From contig JAOARM010000031.1 in NCBI GenBank assembly GCA_025210515.1, forward strand, positions 1-40,846: 40,846 bases of DNA. Direction: 5' to 3'. The stretch is from Vallitalea sp. GTDB lineage: Bacteria > Bacillota > Clostridia > Lachnospirales > Vallitaleaceae. A model generated the notes under the pieces. It ran no database searches. It saw only the letters and a list, made by a program, of their open reading frames with translations, and was not told the origin of the DNA. A program made the translations under genes and the position numbers. Shown piece by piece: positions 10,301 through 17,076 of this stretch. Each line of letters starts with the position of its first letter. Positions within the stretch are counted from its first letter, which is position 1.

Positions 10301-10785
10301 TAAGATTTTCTAAAAATATCGAAGCAATATACACACCAATGATACAGGTATTATCATCGGATTATAATAGTAAGCATCCTAAATTATTAGTCGAAGGTTC
10401 ATTTGAACCTGCTAATACTCTACATATTAATGAAATTAAACCAACTAATAATACAATAGATAATTCTCCAATACATGAAATTTGGTCAGTTGAATTAGAT
10501 GCTCCTCTAGATAAATCTTTTACTTATAGATTACTAAATCCTGATATTAAAAATGGTGTATCATTATATCAGAAAAAAGATTCTAAGTGGAAAAAGCTTA
10601 AAACAACTATAGATGGTAGTTACTTATTATTTGAAACAAATTCCAAAATATTTGAATTGGCAGTTGTAGCAAATAAAGGTAATACCGTTGTATATTATAT
10701 TTTGGGTGTTTTATTATTACTTATTGCTATAATAATTATTATTAAGAAGAAGAAAAAGCTATCTAGGAAAAAGAAAAGAATATAA
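7303..10785 (+). CDS. Large exported GLUG-repeat / coiled-coil membrane-anchored protein
   Basis: 1160 residues starting at GTG that overlaps the stop of the RND gene, with GGAG just upstream. Residues 1-26 are a signal peptide ending near INA-ET. GLUG-type repeats (GGIVG.N.G.I..C) occupy about 110-300, are interrupted by a predicted all-helical, heptad-like insert (about 310-740, rich in Asp, Ser, Asn, Leu), and resume at about 760-930. A segment near 975-1030 resembles an InlB B-repeat (YGDSI...P..P.K.GHY..W). A final helix (about 1128-1148) followed by a Lys/Arg tail anchors it in the membrane, leaving the body outside. Coupling to the RND gene suggests a partner or cell-surface extension of that transporter. 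Function is not known. Confidence 0.8.
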   Translation: MKKLTIYLSLALILWTLILPANNINAETTSNIIYINSVEDLIALSTNCTLDTYSQNKIISLTTNIDLSDIEFKAIPSFSGLFNGNNYTISGFKNYISGSSQGLFRYLQEDGVIQNLNVEAEIKPKGTKKQIGGIIGTNRGQIINCSFKGTVKGDTSIGGVVGYNDKTGSVTNCTSNGIVIGEHYTGGIVGQNVGYIQGCINNSQVNTNDDSIPNNNMASYDIKSINKKLNSTENIDAQTDTGGIVGYNRGIIESSVNKAVIGYQHVGYNIGGVVGRQSGYISKCKNYGVVYGRKDVGGIVGQSEPFIRLLFSEDTLEQIDNKLVELNTLVEKLVNEKQSSTNTISSRLESLNTLTNSASNKMQALIDNTTDYIDESTGTVNTGIERFRHVMDQLEPVVDSFTEASEEITKGITELGKGFDELSKASSSVSGGISDLDDAFDDLERASNSVTAAFNRMSAAMDLLRKASEHSPEVDAAIEELIGTEGADGTLQGGALQDLMKANEALEDAINKVNETLEGTDDPSTLELLEVLKDISPELKVALENINSALPKITHALSVFAKEFQKDQPLINQALINMTDAMENLRDFSIYFGKACEDMNDSLNDFNSASYYTTKAMKNFSNGTKYFTNASNKCTEGLDSIRDIIKEYNEYEMLQLPKLTDYITESSDSLFEEIDNISEELTLLNNEVKDSSNTFYNNLRNINKKFEEIADIIRDGLNSLSFNDMDLFEDISDKDYQEEEKATIKKGVVNACYNEANIFGDVNVGGITGSMAIEYDFDPEDDILNKGKQSFNFKYQTKALLLSSVNKGNIEAKKNYAGGIVGRMDLGLIITSENYGSITNLDGDYTGGIAGSSKSVIRQCYSLSELSGKDYVGGIAGYGTDIYNCHSLINVIESNEYTGAIAGDINGIIENNIFVENSVQGVDGISYGNKAIPRTYDEFIARENLPKAFKSLELNFIVDNNIIKTIPFKYGDSISVTKLPEIPNKQGHYSEWSSYDLTNLRFSKNIEAIYTPMIQVLSSDYNSKHPKLLVEGSFEPANTLHINEIKPTNNTIDNSPIHEIWSVELDAPLDKSFTYRLLNPDIKNGVSLYQKKDSKWKKLKTTIDGSYLLFETNSKIFELAVVANKGNTVVYYILGVLLLLIAIIIIIKKKKKLSRKKKRI

Positions 10786-10850
10786 TAAGAAGACAGTCTC
10801 ACCAAACAACAAATTATAGGGTGAGAAGCCCTCTTATTATGTAGGCTGAA

Positions 10851-10883
10851 AAAGGTAAGTGTTACATAAGCTTACCTTTTTTT
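10851..10883. terminator. Bidirectional terminator between convergent genes
   Basis: Nine-bp stem AAAGGTAAG / CTTACCTTT (10851-10859 and 10871-10879) with T7 after it on the plus strand and T5 on the minus strand. It serves both the GLUG gene and the convergent GH20 gene. A second hairpin (arms 10797-10803 and 10820-10826) lies just upstream. Confidence 0.85.
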
Positions 10884-10904
10884 CACTAATTACGTTATCA
10901 TATA

Positions 10905-13385
10905 CTAATATGCATTAATATTATCAATTTGAATGGTACCATTATATGATCCAATGCCAAACATACCTTGGGAGTAAGTTGAATCATTAAAATCAATACA
11001 TGGTGTAGGTGAATTATTAAAATATACTTTAATATTACTACCTTTTGTAACTATTTTCAAATGGTACCATGTATTAGTGGAGAATGTATAATTATATGAT
11101 TCTAACGATACATAAGGAAATTTATATAACTTAACAACATTACTCCATGAGTCTAATGCAACACAATAACTATAACTACCATTGTCATTACTTCTGAATA
11201 TAAGAAACGCTGCTGAATTAACTGTGTCAAGCTTTATATCTGCCTCATAGGTAAAATCAGTTCCAGTATTTGTATTCTTCATTAAAAATCCGTTTGTTTC
11301 TGCTTCTGTAGTGCCCTGTGCTACTATTCCTGAATTAGTCCATGTACCACTTACACTAGTCCATTCATTAAGATTTCCATTGTTAAAATCATCTTGAAAC
11401 ACTGGTGTTGGTGTTGATGTGCCTAATTCTCCTATTATTTCAACATAATCAGCATTTATACAAGGACTAGTAGATGACGGATTCTTTTCCCCTGTAACTC
11501 TGACAGATAGCGTATGTTGACCATTTGCCAATACTGGACTTGTATATGTGTTAACCATATCAATTCTGTATGAGTTATATGTATCTACTATAGTTTCCTC
11601 ACCACCATCAATTGATACAGCATACTTTCCGTGATTGGAACTTAGTGCATTAAATATCTTAATCTGAGTTCCATAAAATCTCACTTTATATACATCATTA
11701 GTAGTAGCAGACCATGAATCATCTCCCATATAAGGTGATCTAGAACCTCCACCGTGCGCCCAATTACCTATATATTCAAATTGATTGTTATTATTACCCA
11801 TTATTTTATTATTGATACAGATTTGTGGTGTTACGCCCGGTGGATTACCAATTACATTAACTTTGTGTGCAAAATCAACTAAAGAACCACTCTTATTATT
11901 CCCCCATATACTCTCTGCAGATATAGGAAGATAAGAACGAGTCAGTGCAGAAAAGAACTCTTCATTATAAATGGAACTGTTTCTTAAATACCAATCACAC
12001 CACATTTCAGTTTTTGCACCTAGAAAATGAGGGTGATTTATATCAATAGTGGTTCTATCAAATATATTAGGTGCCCATGTATCATACATACCTACCATTC
12101 CAGGATTTGGAAAGTAACATTTATTTCCAGAGCTATTAATAACATCACGCCCTGCTGCTAAATGACCTGCTACATCAAAATTCATCCATGAATCAATAAC
12201 AACAGATGTATTAAGTGGAATCGTTGTATTAAACTGCTCATACCAATCCCAAATAATAGTTCTTTTTCCATATGATTTTATTTGATTATCTGTTTCATTA
12301 ATCCAATCAACATAAACATCTGCGTTCTTAGGAAATCCTTTTGCTTGTGCATAAGCAGTAAGATGAGGACAGTTATCAGCCCAATGATTCAAAGTTCCTT
12401 GACCTGCCCAATCTGGCCATTCGTCAGTACCAATATGAAAATATGGTGCATCAAAAAATGGAACAAACTCATCTAACAAATTTTTCATAAATGTTCTTGC
12501 TTCTTCATTTATAAGAGAAACACTTTTTAATGCCATATTGACAAAACAAGGATCTTCATATTCAGGTCTATATTGAATAATACCACCTGCATGACCTGGA
12601 ATATCTATTTCAGGTATAATCATAACATGATATTTCTTTGCCAAATCCTGTAGTGCTCTCATTTCATCTTTAGTATAAGATTCCCCAGCTGTTGCAAGTC
12701 CTGGATATGTAGTACTTTCTAATCTAAAGGCATTTAATTCTGTAAGATGAAAATGAAAAACATTTAATTTGTACCAAGAAAGCTGTTTTATCTGTTTTTC
12801 AAGCAATGGAATACTGTGATACATTCTTCCAATATCATCCATATGTCCTCTAAACTTAACACTTGGCCAGTCTTTTATTGTACCTTTAGGAAGATTAATG
12901 TGATCAGTATCTTGTTTTAGTATTTGGAGTATTGTACGTGTTCCATAAAAAACACCTGCATCATGAAATACATCATGTGATATTAGTCGATTTGATTTTA
13001 TTGTAATATGATTATCAATAACTACAGTATATCCTTCTTCTCCTAGCGATGTATCATTAGCACTTAACGTAAGATAAATATCTCCATCTTCAGGTGAATC
13101 TGTTGTAACGACATTGAGTGTATAATCTGTAAGGATTTTAAGTTCATCTTTAAACGTATTAGCGGTACTTGTTAAATCATTACTAAAGTTTGGATCAACA
13201 CAGATACGTGTACTTTCAGTAATAGTAAAGTTACCTGACCCACCTATCCAATTTTGTATTGCTGGAATTACTTCCGGCTTAGCATTTGCTGCATATGCAC
13301 TGTTTGATGGTATCATAACCCCCATTGCCATTAACAATAATACTAGATTAGTCACATACTTAATTCTTACTTTAAAACTCTTCAT
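10905..13385 (-). CDS. Secreted GH20 family hexosaminidase with two C-terminal accessory domains
   Basis: 826 residues. A signal peptide (about 1-33) is followed by a GH20b-like N-terminal domain (about 35-170) and a TIM-barrel GH20 catalytic domain (about 175-500). The catalytic Asp-Glu pair is D321-E322 in HIGTDEW, and DIPGHA (about 261-266) is the usual barrel motif. The barrel start is RGHMDDIGRMYHS and the HFHLTELNAFR motif replaces the more common HxHLTDxxxFR, so this is a divergent member. A beta-sandwich domain (about 535-655) and, after a TPTP linker, a laminin-G/DUF1080-like domain (about 665-826) probably bind glycans. It would release terminal GlcNAc or GalNAc from glycans outside the cell and sits downstream of sugar-transporter genes. 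AAGGAGG precedes the ATG. Linkage specificity cannot be told from sequence. Confidence 0.87.
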   Translation of the reverse strand: MKSFKVRIKYVTNLVLLLMAMGVMIPSNSAYAANAKPEVIPAIQNWIGGSGNFTITESTRICVDPNFSNDLTSTANTFKDELKILTDYTLNVVTTDSPEDGDIYLTLSANDTSLGEEGYTVVIDNHITIKSNRLISHDVFHDAGVFYGTRTILQILKQDTDHINLPKGTIKDWPSVKFRGHMDDIGRMYHSIPLLEKQIKQLSWYKLNVFHFHLTELNAFRLESTTYPGLATAGESYTKDEMRALQDLAKKYHVMIIPEIDIPGHAGGIIQYRPEYEDPCFVNMALKSVSLINEEARTFMKNLLDEFVPFFDAPYFHIGTDEWPDWAGQGTLNHWADNCPHLTAYAQAKGFPKNADVYVDWINETDNQIKSYGKRTIIWDWYEQFNTTIPLNTSVVIDSWMNFDVAGHLAAGRDVINSSGNKCYFPNPGMVGMYDTWAPNIFDRTTIDINHPHFLGAKTEMWCDWYLRNSSIYNEEFFSALTRSYLPISAESIWGNNKSGSLVDFAHKVNVIGNPPGVTPQICINNKIMGNNNNQFEYIGNWAHGGGSRSPYMGDDSWSATTNDVYKVRFYGTQIKIFNALSSNHGKYAVSIDGGEETIVDTYNSYRIDMVNTYTSPVLANGQHTLSVRVTGEKNPSSTSPCINADYVEIIGELGTSTPTPVFQDDFNNGNLNEWTSVSGTWTNSGIVAQGTTEAETNGFLMKNTNTGTDFTYEADIKLDTVNSAAFLIFRSNDNGSYSYCVALDSWSNVVKLYKFPYVSLESYNYTFSTNTWYHLKIVTKGSNIKVYFNNSPTPCIDFNDSTYSQGMFGIGSYNGTIQIDNINAY

Positions 13386-13623
13386 ATAAACCCTCCTTGT
13401 CTAAATAAATAGTAATTTGTAAATTAAGAAACTCTTACAAATCAACTACTTTTTCTATATAAACGGTATGTACTCCCCTATTTTGAGTTATAATTATGCA
13501 ATGAACTATTTTAGCTTTTCAAAAAAAAGTAGTATCATATACCGATTATTTTTTAATTCACAATTTCAAACTCAGAAAGTTACCAGACTATTTATATAGT
13601 TTTATTTAGAACATTTAGGTTGA
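13386..13623 (-). promoter_or_regulatory. Leader region of the GH20 gene with inverted repeats
   Basis: 238 bases separate the permease stop from the GH20 start. On the minus strand a possible promoter (TTGAAA, 18 bases, CATAAT) lies around 13495-13525. Two inverted motifs CGGTATGTACT (13464-13474) and AGTATCATATACCG (13531-13544) flank it, and a palindrome ATTTGTAA-12-TTACAAAT (13415-13422, 13435-13442) lies in the leader. Separate regulation of GH20 within the locus is likely; the details are tentative. Confidence 0.45.
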
Positions 13624-14469
13624 TTATCCTTTTACTGCTCCTAACATAATACCTTTTGTAATTTGTTTATTTAGGATAATATATATTATTAATGCGGGCA
13701 AAGAAGAAAGCGCCATAACGGCAAATTGATATGCATAATTAGTTCCATATTCACTAGTGAACTTAATTATTGAAAAAGGTAATGTTTTATATCTTTCCGA
13801 AACTAAATATGTCGCAGCCATAATGAATTCATTCCAGCAAGTGAGGAATGTCATAATTGTAACAGTTACTAATGCAGGTTTTGTTAATGGCAGTATTATT
13901 CTAAATATAATTGCATAAATGCTACATCCATCCATTACTGCTGATTCCTCTAAGGATCTTGGAATTGACCTTAAAAACCCTGTCATAATAAAAACACCCA
14001 TAGGCAAAGAAAATGCAACATATGGTATTATTAAAGCCCAATAACTATCAATAATACCTACTTTATTAAATACTAAATAATTTGGCAATAATGTTGTATG
14101 TACAGGTATCATCATACCAAGTAAAATTATAGTCAGAAAAAAACCACTTAGACGCCACTTCATTCTTGTACAAGCATAACTTAATGTTAATGATAAATAT
14201 ATTGTTGCTATAACTGTAACACTACAAACAACAATACTATTAATTAGAAATTCAGGTATTTTACCACGAGTCCAAGCAATAACATAGTTTTGAAATTGTG
14301 GTTCATTAGGCCATTTCAATATACCTGATACAAAAAGATCACTACTATTTAATAACGAAAAATTAAATACCCAGATTAATGGAAAAAGTTGTATTAGCGC
14401 AATAATGCTCATAAATATTATAGTAATAATCCTGCTTCCTTTATTTTTCTTTACTTTATACATATTCAT
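13624..14469 (-). CDS. CUT1 carbohydrate ABC transporter permease, MalG type
   Basis: 281-residue inner-membrane subunit with six predicted helices. The cytoplasmic EAA loop, which docks the ATPase, reads EESAVMDGC...I..I.LPL..PAL at about residues 187-215. The protein ends in the short KGIMLGAVKG tail typical of MalG/LacG permeases. It starts 13 bases after the MalF-type gene, with AGGAGG ahead of the ATG. With its partner it would import an oligosaccharide or amino sugar captured by the lipoprotein encoded at 15426-16754. The neighbouring GH20 enzyme suggests an N-acetylhexosamine-containing substrate, which is inference. No ATPase gene accompanies it. Confidence 0.92.
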   Translation of the reverse strand: MNMYKVKKNKGSRIITIIFMSIIALIQLFPLIWVFNFSLLNSSDLFVSGILKWPNEPQFQNYVIAWTRGKIPEFLINSIVVCSVTVIATIYLSLTLSYACTRMKWRLSGFFLTIILLGMMIPVHTTLLPNYLVFNKVGIIDSYWALIIPYVAFSLPMGVFIMTGFLRSIPRSLEESAVMDGCSIYAIIFRIILPLTKPALVTVTIMTFLTCWNEFIMAATYLVSERYKTLPFSIIKFTSEYGTNYAYQFAVMALSSLPALIIYIILNKQITKGIMLGAVKG

Positions 14470-14482
14470 TATTCACCTCCTA

Positions 14483-15367
14483 TTATATGTCTACATCTCT
14501 GCGAAACATCTTATTAATTCCTAAAGTGCTTATTAAACATATAACAACAAATACAACTGAAATTGCATTTGCATAGCCAAACTCAAAGCTTTTAAACGCT
14601 TTAGAATAGAGGTAATTTGCTACAACTTGCGTAGAATTTGCAGGTCCTCCATCTGTAGAAATATATATTATTTCCATTTGTTTTAATGCATTAATCATTG
14701 CAAGTACAATATTAACTCTAATAATAGGTGACAATAATGGGATTGTTATTTTAGTATGTATTTTTACTGTACCAGCTCCATCAATTTTTGCTGCCTCATA
14801 CATTTCGTTTGGTATACCTTTTACACCAGCATAATACATTAAAAGTCCCCATCCAAAACCAATCCAAATAGTCATAACTAGTACACTTGGAAAAGCTAAA
14901 TTTACATCTCCAAGCCATTGTTGTTGGTATTCACCTAATCCTATAAATACTAAAATTTTATTAAAAACTCCAAATTCAGGATTATATAAATATACCCACA
15001 GCTTTGTAACAACCACTACAGCTATAACTGATGGTATAAAATAAACTGTTCTAAAAAATTTCTCTAATTTGCCAGATACTCTATCAAGCATAATAGCAAA
15101 TAATATACAAATTGGATGTTGAATAAAAATATATGCAATTCCTATTAAAAAAGAATTAACCAACGCTTTATAAAATACTTCATCTTTTGTTAATAAATAT
15201 ATATAATTTTTAAGACCAATAAAATTCATATTTCCTATACCCATAGAATCTGTCATTCCATAATATATGCTTAATATAATAGGAAATAAAATTGCTGCAA
15301 AGAACATAAGAATTCCTGGTAGCACAAGAGTAAAAATTACAAATTTATTACTTAAAGTTTTCTGCAT
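14483..15367 (-). CDS. CUT1 carbohydrate ABC transporter permease, MalF type
   Basis: 294-residue inner-membrane subunit with six predicted helices. The EAA loop reads YEAAKIDGAG...I.IPLLSP at about residues 200-222, and the N-terminal FVIFTLVLPGILMFF helix is characteristic of LacF/UgpA-type permeases. It pairs with the MalG-type protein encoded next. A GAGGTG ribosome site precedes the ATG. It is separated from the upstream binding-protein gene by 58 bases containing a perfect 8-bp hairpin (15389-15409), a usual way to lower permease expression relative to the binding protein. Confidence 0.92.
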   Translation of the reverse strand: MQKTLSNKFVIFTLVLPGILMFFAAILFPIILSIYYGMTDSMGIGNMNFIGLKNYIYLLTKDEVFYKALVNSFLIGIAYIFIQHPICILFAIMLDRVSGKLEKFFRTVYFIPSVIAVVVVTKLWVYLYNPEFGVFNKILVFIGLGEYQQQWLGDVNLAFPSVLVMTIWIGFGWGLLMYYAGVKGIPNEMYEAAKIDGAGTVKIHTKITIPLLSPIIRVNIVLAMINALKQMEIIYISTDGGPANSTQVVANYLYSKAFKSFEFGYANAISVVFVVICLISTLGINKMFRRDVDI

Positions 15368-15388
15368 AATGTGGCACCTCTTTTTTAT

Positions 15389-15409
15389 ACGGGGACTATA
15401 TGTCCCCGT
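15389..15409 (-). promoter_or_regulatory. Intercistronic mRNA hairpin between binding protein and permease genes
   Basis: Perfect stem ACGGGGAC / GTCCCCGT (15389-15396, 15402-15409) with a 5-base loop, GC-rich in a very AT-rich background. On the transcribed strand it is followed by ATAAAAAAG, not a T-run, so it is more likely an mRNA-stabilising or processing element than a terminator. Confidence 0.7.
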
Positions 15410-15425
15410 TATTCAATATAATTTA

Positions 15426-16754
15426 CTAGTCTATTTTATTTTTCTCAGCTGATTTATCTACTTTTTGCCAATATTCCTTTGCAGTAATATTACCTACAAG
15501 CAATTCTGAGATACTATTTAAACAATCTTGTTCAAAAGAAGGTGTTAACTTCCATGCATACATAAAGCTACTAGTAGATTTTAATTCGCTAATCATATTT
15601 GTTATATCATTTTGTAATTGTGTTTCTTTCCCTGTTGTAAAACTTGACCAATCTTGTGCAGGAGCACATAAACCTAATTGCCATGATTGTTTTGCCCAAT
15701 TTTCAGGTTTGTACATATACTTCAAAAAATCAATAGCTTCATCTTTTACTTTTGAATTAGGGTTAATGCTATATAATCCTCCTGTTCTACCAATGACATC
15801 TTTACTTGTATCTCCAGCTTCAGCAATTATTGGAAAATACGTTCCTCTTAAATTTTTTGTTAACTCCTCAGGAAAATCTTCTCTTGAAGCCATTCCTAAT
15901 TCCCATGATCCTATATAATACATAGCAGCTTCACCCTGTACAAACAAATTTTGTGCAGTACTATAATCCGCAGTTAAATACCCTTTTTGGAAAAATCCAG
16001 TTTCTGATAATTCTACTAACAGATTAGCTGCTTGTATGGCATTTTCTTCTTTTGAAAAAGTAGTTTCTCCTTTAAATACTTTAGGTACTAGCTCTTGATT
16101 TCCATTTGTCCTAATCATTAAATCATGCAATAAAACTACTTCATTCCAATTATCTTTACCGTTCATTACACAAGGGATTATACCTTTACTATTAAAGTAT
16201 TCTGCGGCTTTTTTCATTTCTTCAATTGTTTTTGGAAATTCTATATTGTTATCTTTAAATATTTTCTCATTGTACATCATAAACCAGATATCAAAAGTTC
16301 TAGGTAATCCGTATAATTTATTCTCATAACTACAATCCTCTAAAGCACCTGGTATAAAATTATAATCTGCAAAATCTTCTATATTCAATTCAGCTGCATA
16401 GCCACCTTTTACCATAGGTACTAATGCCGATGGATCAGCCCAGTTCATATATATATCTGGCATCTTATTAGATGATGCGTATATTTTCAGTTTTTGTCTA
16501 TGTACTTCATTATCGTTTAATTCAAATATAATTTTGACATTTTCATTTTCTGACATATAGGCTTCAGCGATTTCTTTTTCAAGTTTACCAATACCTGTTT
16601 CTTGGTCTGGATAATTGGTTGCCATTCTAATAACTATTTCTTCATTTTTCTTCGAACCATTACTATTTGCTGTAGGTTTTGAACATGCTACCAATCCAGT
16701 TATCATTAACATTGATAATGTAATTCCAAATATTCTAAAAAAATATTTTTTCAT
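15426..16754 (-). CDS. Carbohydrate ABC transporter substrate-binding lipoprotein
   Basis: 442 residues. A lipoprotein signal ends in the lipobox LVAC with lipidated C24, so the protein is tethered outside the membrane. The mature part fits extracellular solute-binding family 1: an N-terminal lobe with IRMATNYPD and a KMPDIYMNWADP segment, and an ENKLYGLPR hinge-side motif. It would capture the sugar and hand it to the two permeases. GGAGG precedes the ATG. It is the first gene of the leftward operon, driven from 16819-16846, and faces the divergent sensor-regulator pair, which probably controls it. The ligand cannot be read from sequence; the GH20 neighbour suggests an amino-sugar oligosaccharide. 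Confidence 0.92.
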   Translation of the reverse strand: MKKYFFRIFGITLSMLMITGLVACSKPTANSNGSKKNEEIVIRMATNYPDQETGIGKLEKEIAEAYMSENENVKIIFELNDNEVHRQKLKIYASSNKMPDIYMNWADPSALVPMVKGGYAAELNIEDFADYNFIPGALEDCSYENKLYGLPRTFDIWFMMYNEKIFKDNNIEFPKTIEEMKKAAEYFNSKGIIPCVMNGKDNWNEVVLLHDLMIRTNGNQELVPKVFKGETTFSKEENAIQAANLLVELSETGFFQKGYLTADYSTAQNLFVQGEAAMYYIGSWELGMASREDFPEELTKNLRGTYFPIIAEAGDTSKDVIGRTGGLYSINPNSKVKDEAIDFLKYMYKPENWAKQSWQLGLCAPAQDWSSFTTGKETQLQNDITNMISELKSTSSFMYAWKLTPSFEQDCLNSISELLVGNITAKEYWQKVDKSAEKNKID

Positions 16755-16818
16755 AGAATAAACCTCCTAATTCTTTTTATGTTACTTTCTTATGGTAAAT
16801 AGTTATACCAATAAATTA

Positions 16819-16846
16819 ATTATACTTTTGTGAATAATATTTTCAA
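16819..16846 (-). promoter_or_regulatory. Promoter of the sugar transport operon
   Basis: Minus strand TTGAAA (16841-16846), 16 bases, perfect TATAAT (16819-16824), about 65 bases upstream of the binding-protein ATG. Confidence 0.65.
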
Positions 16847-16887
16847 AGTATAAATTTTATTGAATATGTATAAATATATTAGATTTT

Positions 16888-16916
16888 TATTACAAACCAA
16901 TGTAATATGATATAAT
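16888..16916 (+). promoter_or_regulatory. Extended -10 promoter of the two-component genes with palindrome
   Basis: TGATATAAT (16908-16916) is an extended -10 element without a good -35 box. In place of the -35 lies the palindrome TATTACA-6-TGTAATA (16888-16907), which suggests an activator-dependent or autoregulated promoter. Confidence 0.45.
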
Positions 16917-17076
16917 AATAATAGCTTTATTTAGTCAAACTCTTTCATCTAAATTCTGTAGTTGATATTAGTATAAATAATTTGCACTTAATTACTTCCA
17001 TTAATATTTTTCAAATTCATATTTCTAATACTATATAATGATAGAATTAAGTATTAACATTAAGGATGATATATTT

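Larger units (their letters stand above)
16755..17076. promoter_or_regulatory. Divergent control region: sugar operon versus two-component genes
   Basis: About 320 bases without a gene. It contains the leftward promoter 16819-16846, an inverted repeat TGGTA-8-TACCA (16793-16797, 16806-16810) just downstream of that promoter, the rightward extended -10 element at 16908-16916, and a palindrome TATTACA-6-TGTAATA (16888-16894, 16901-16907). It is the natural target for the YesN-type regulator encoded to the right. Confidence 0.6.

Noticed and set aside
17038..17076. Upstream ATG as start of the sensor kinase
   Set aside because: No Shine-Dalgarno precedes it, whereas the ATG at 17077 has AAGGA at good spacing just before the basic/hydrophobic N-terminus.
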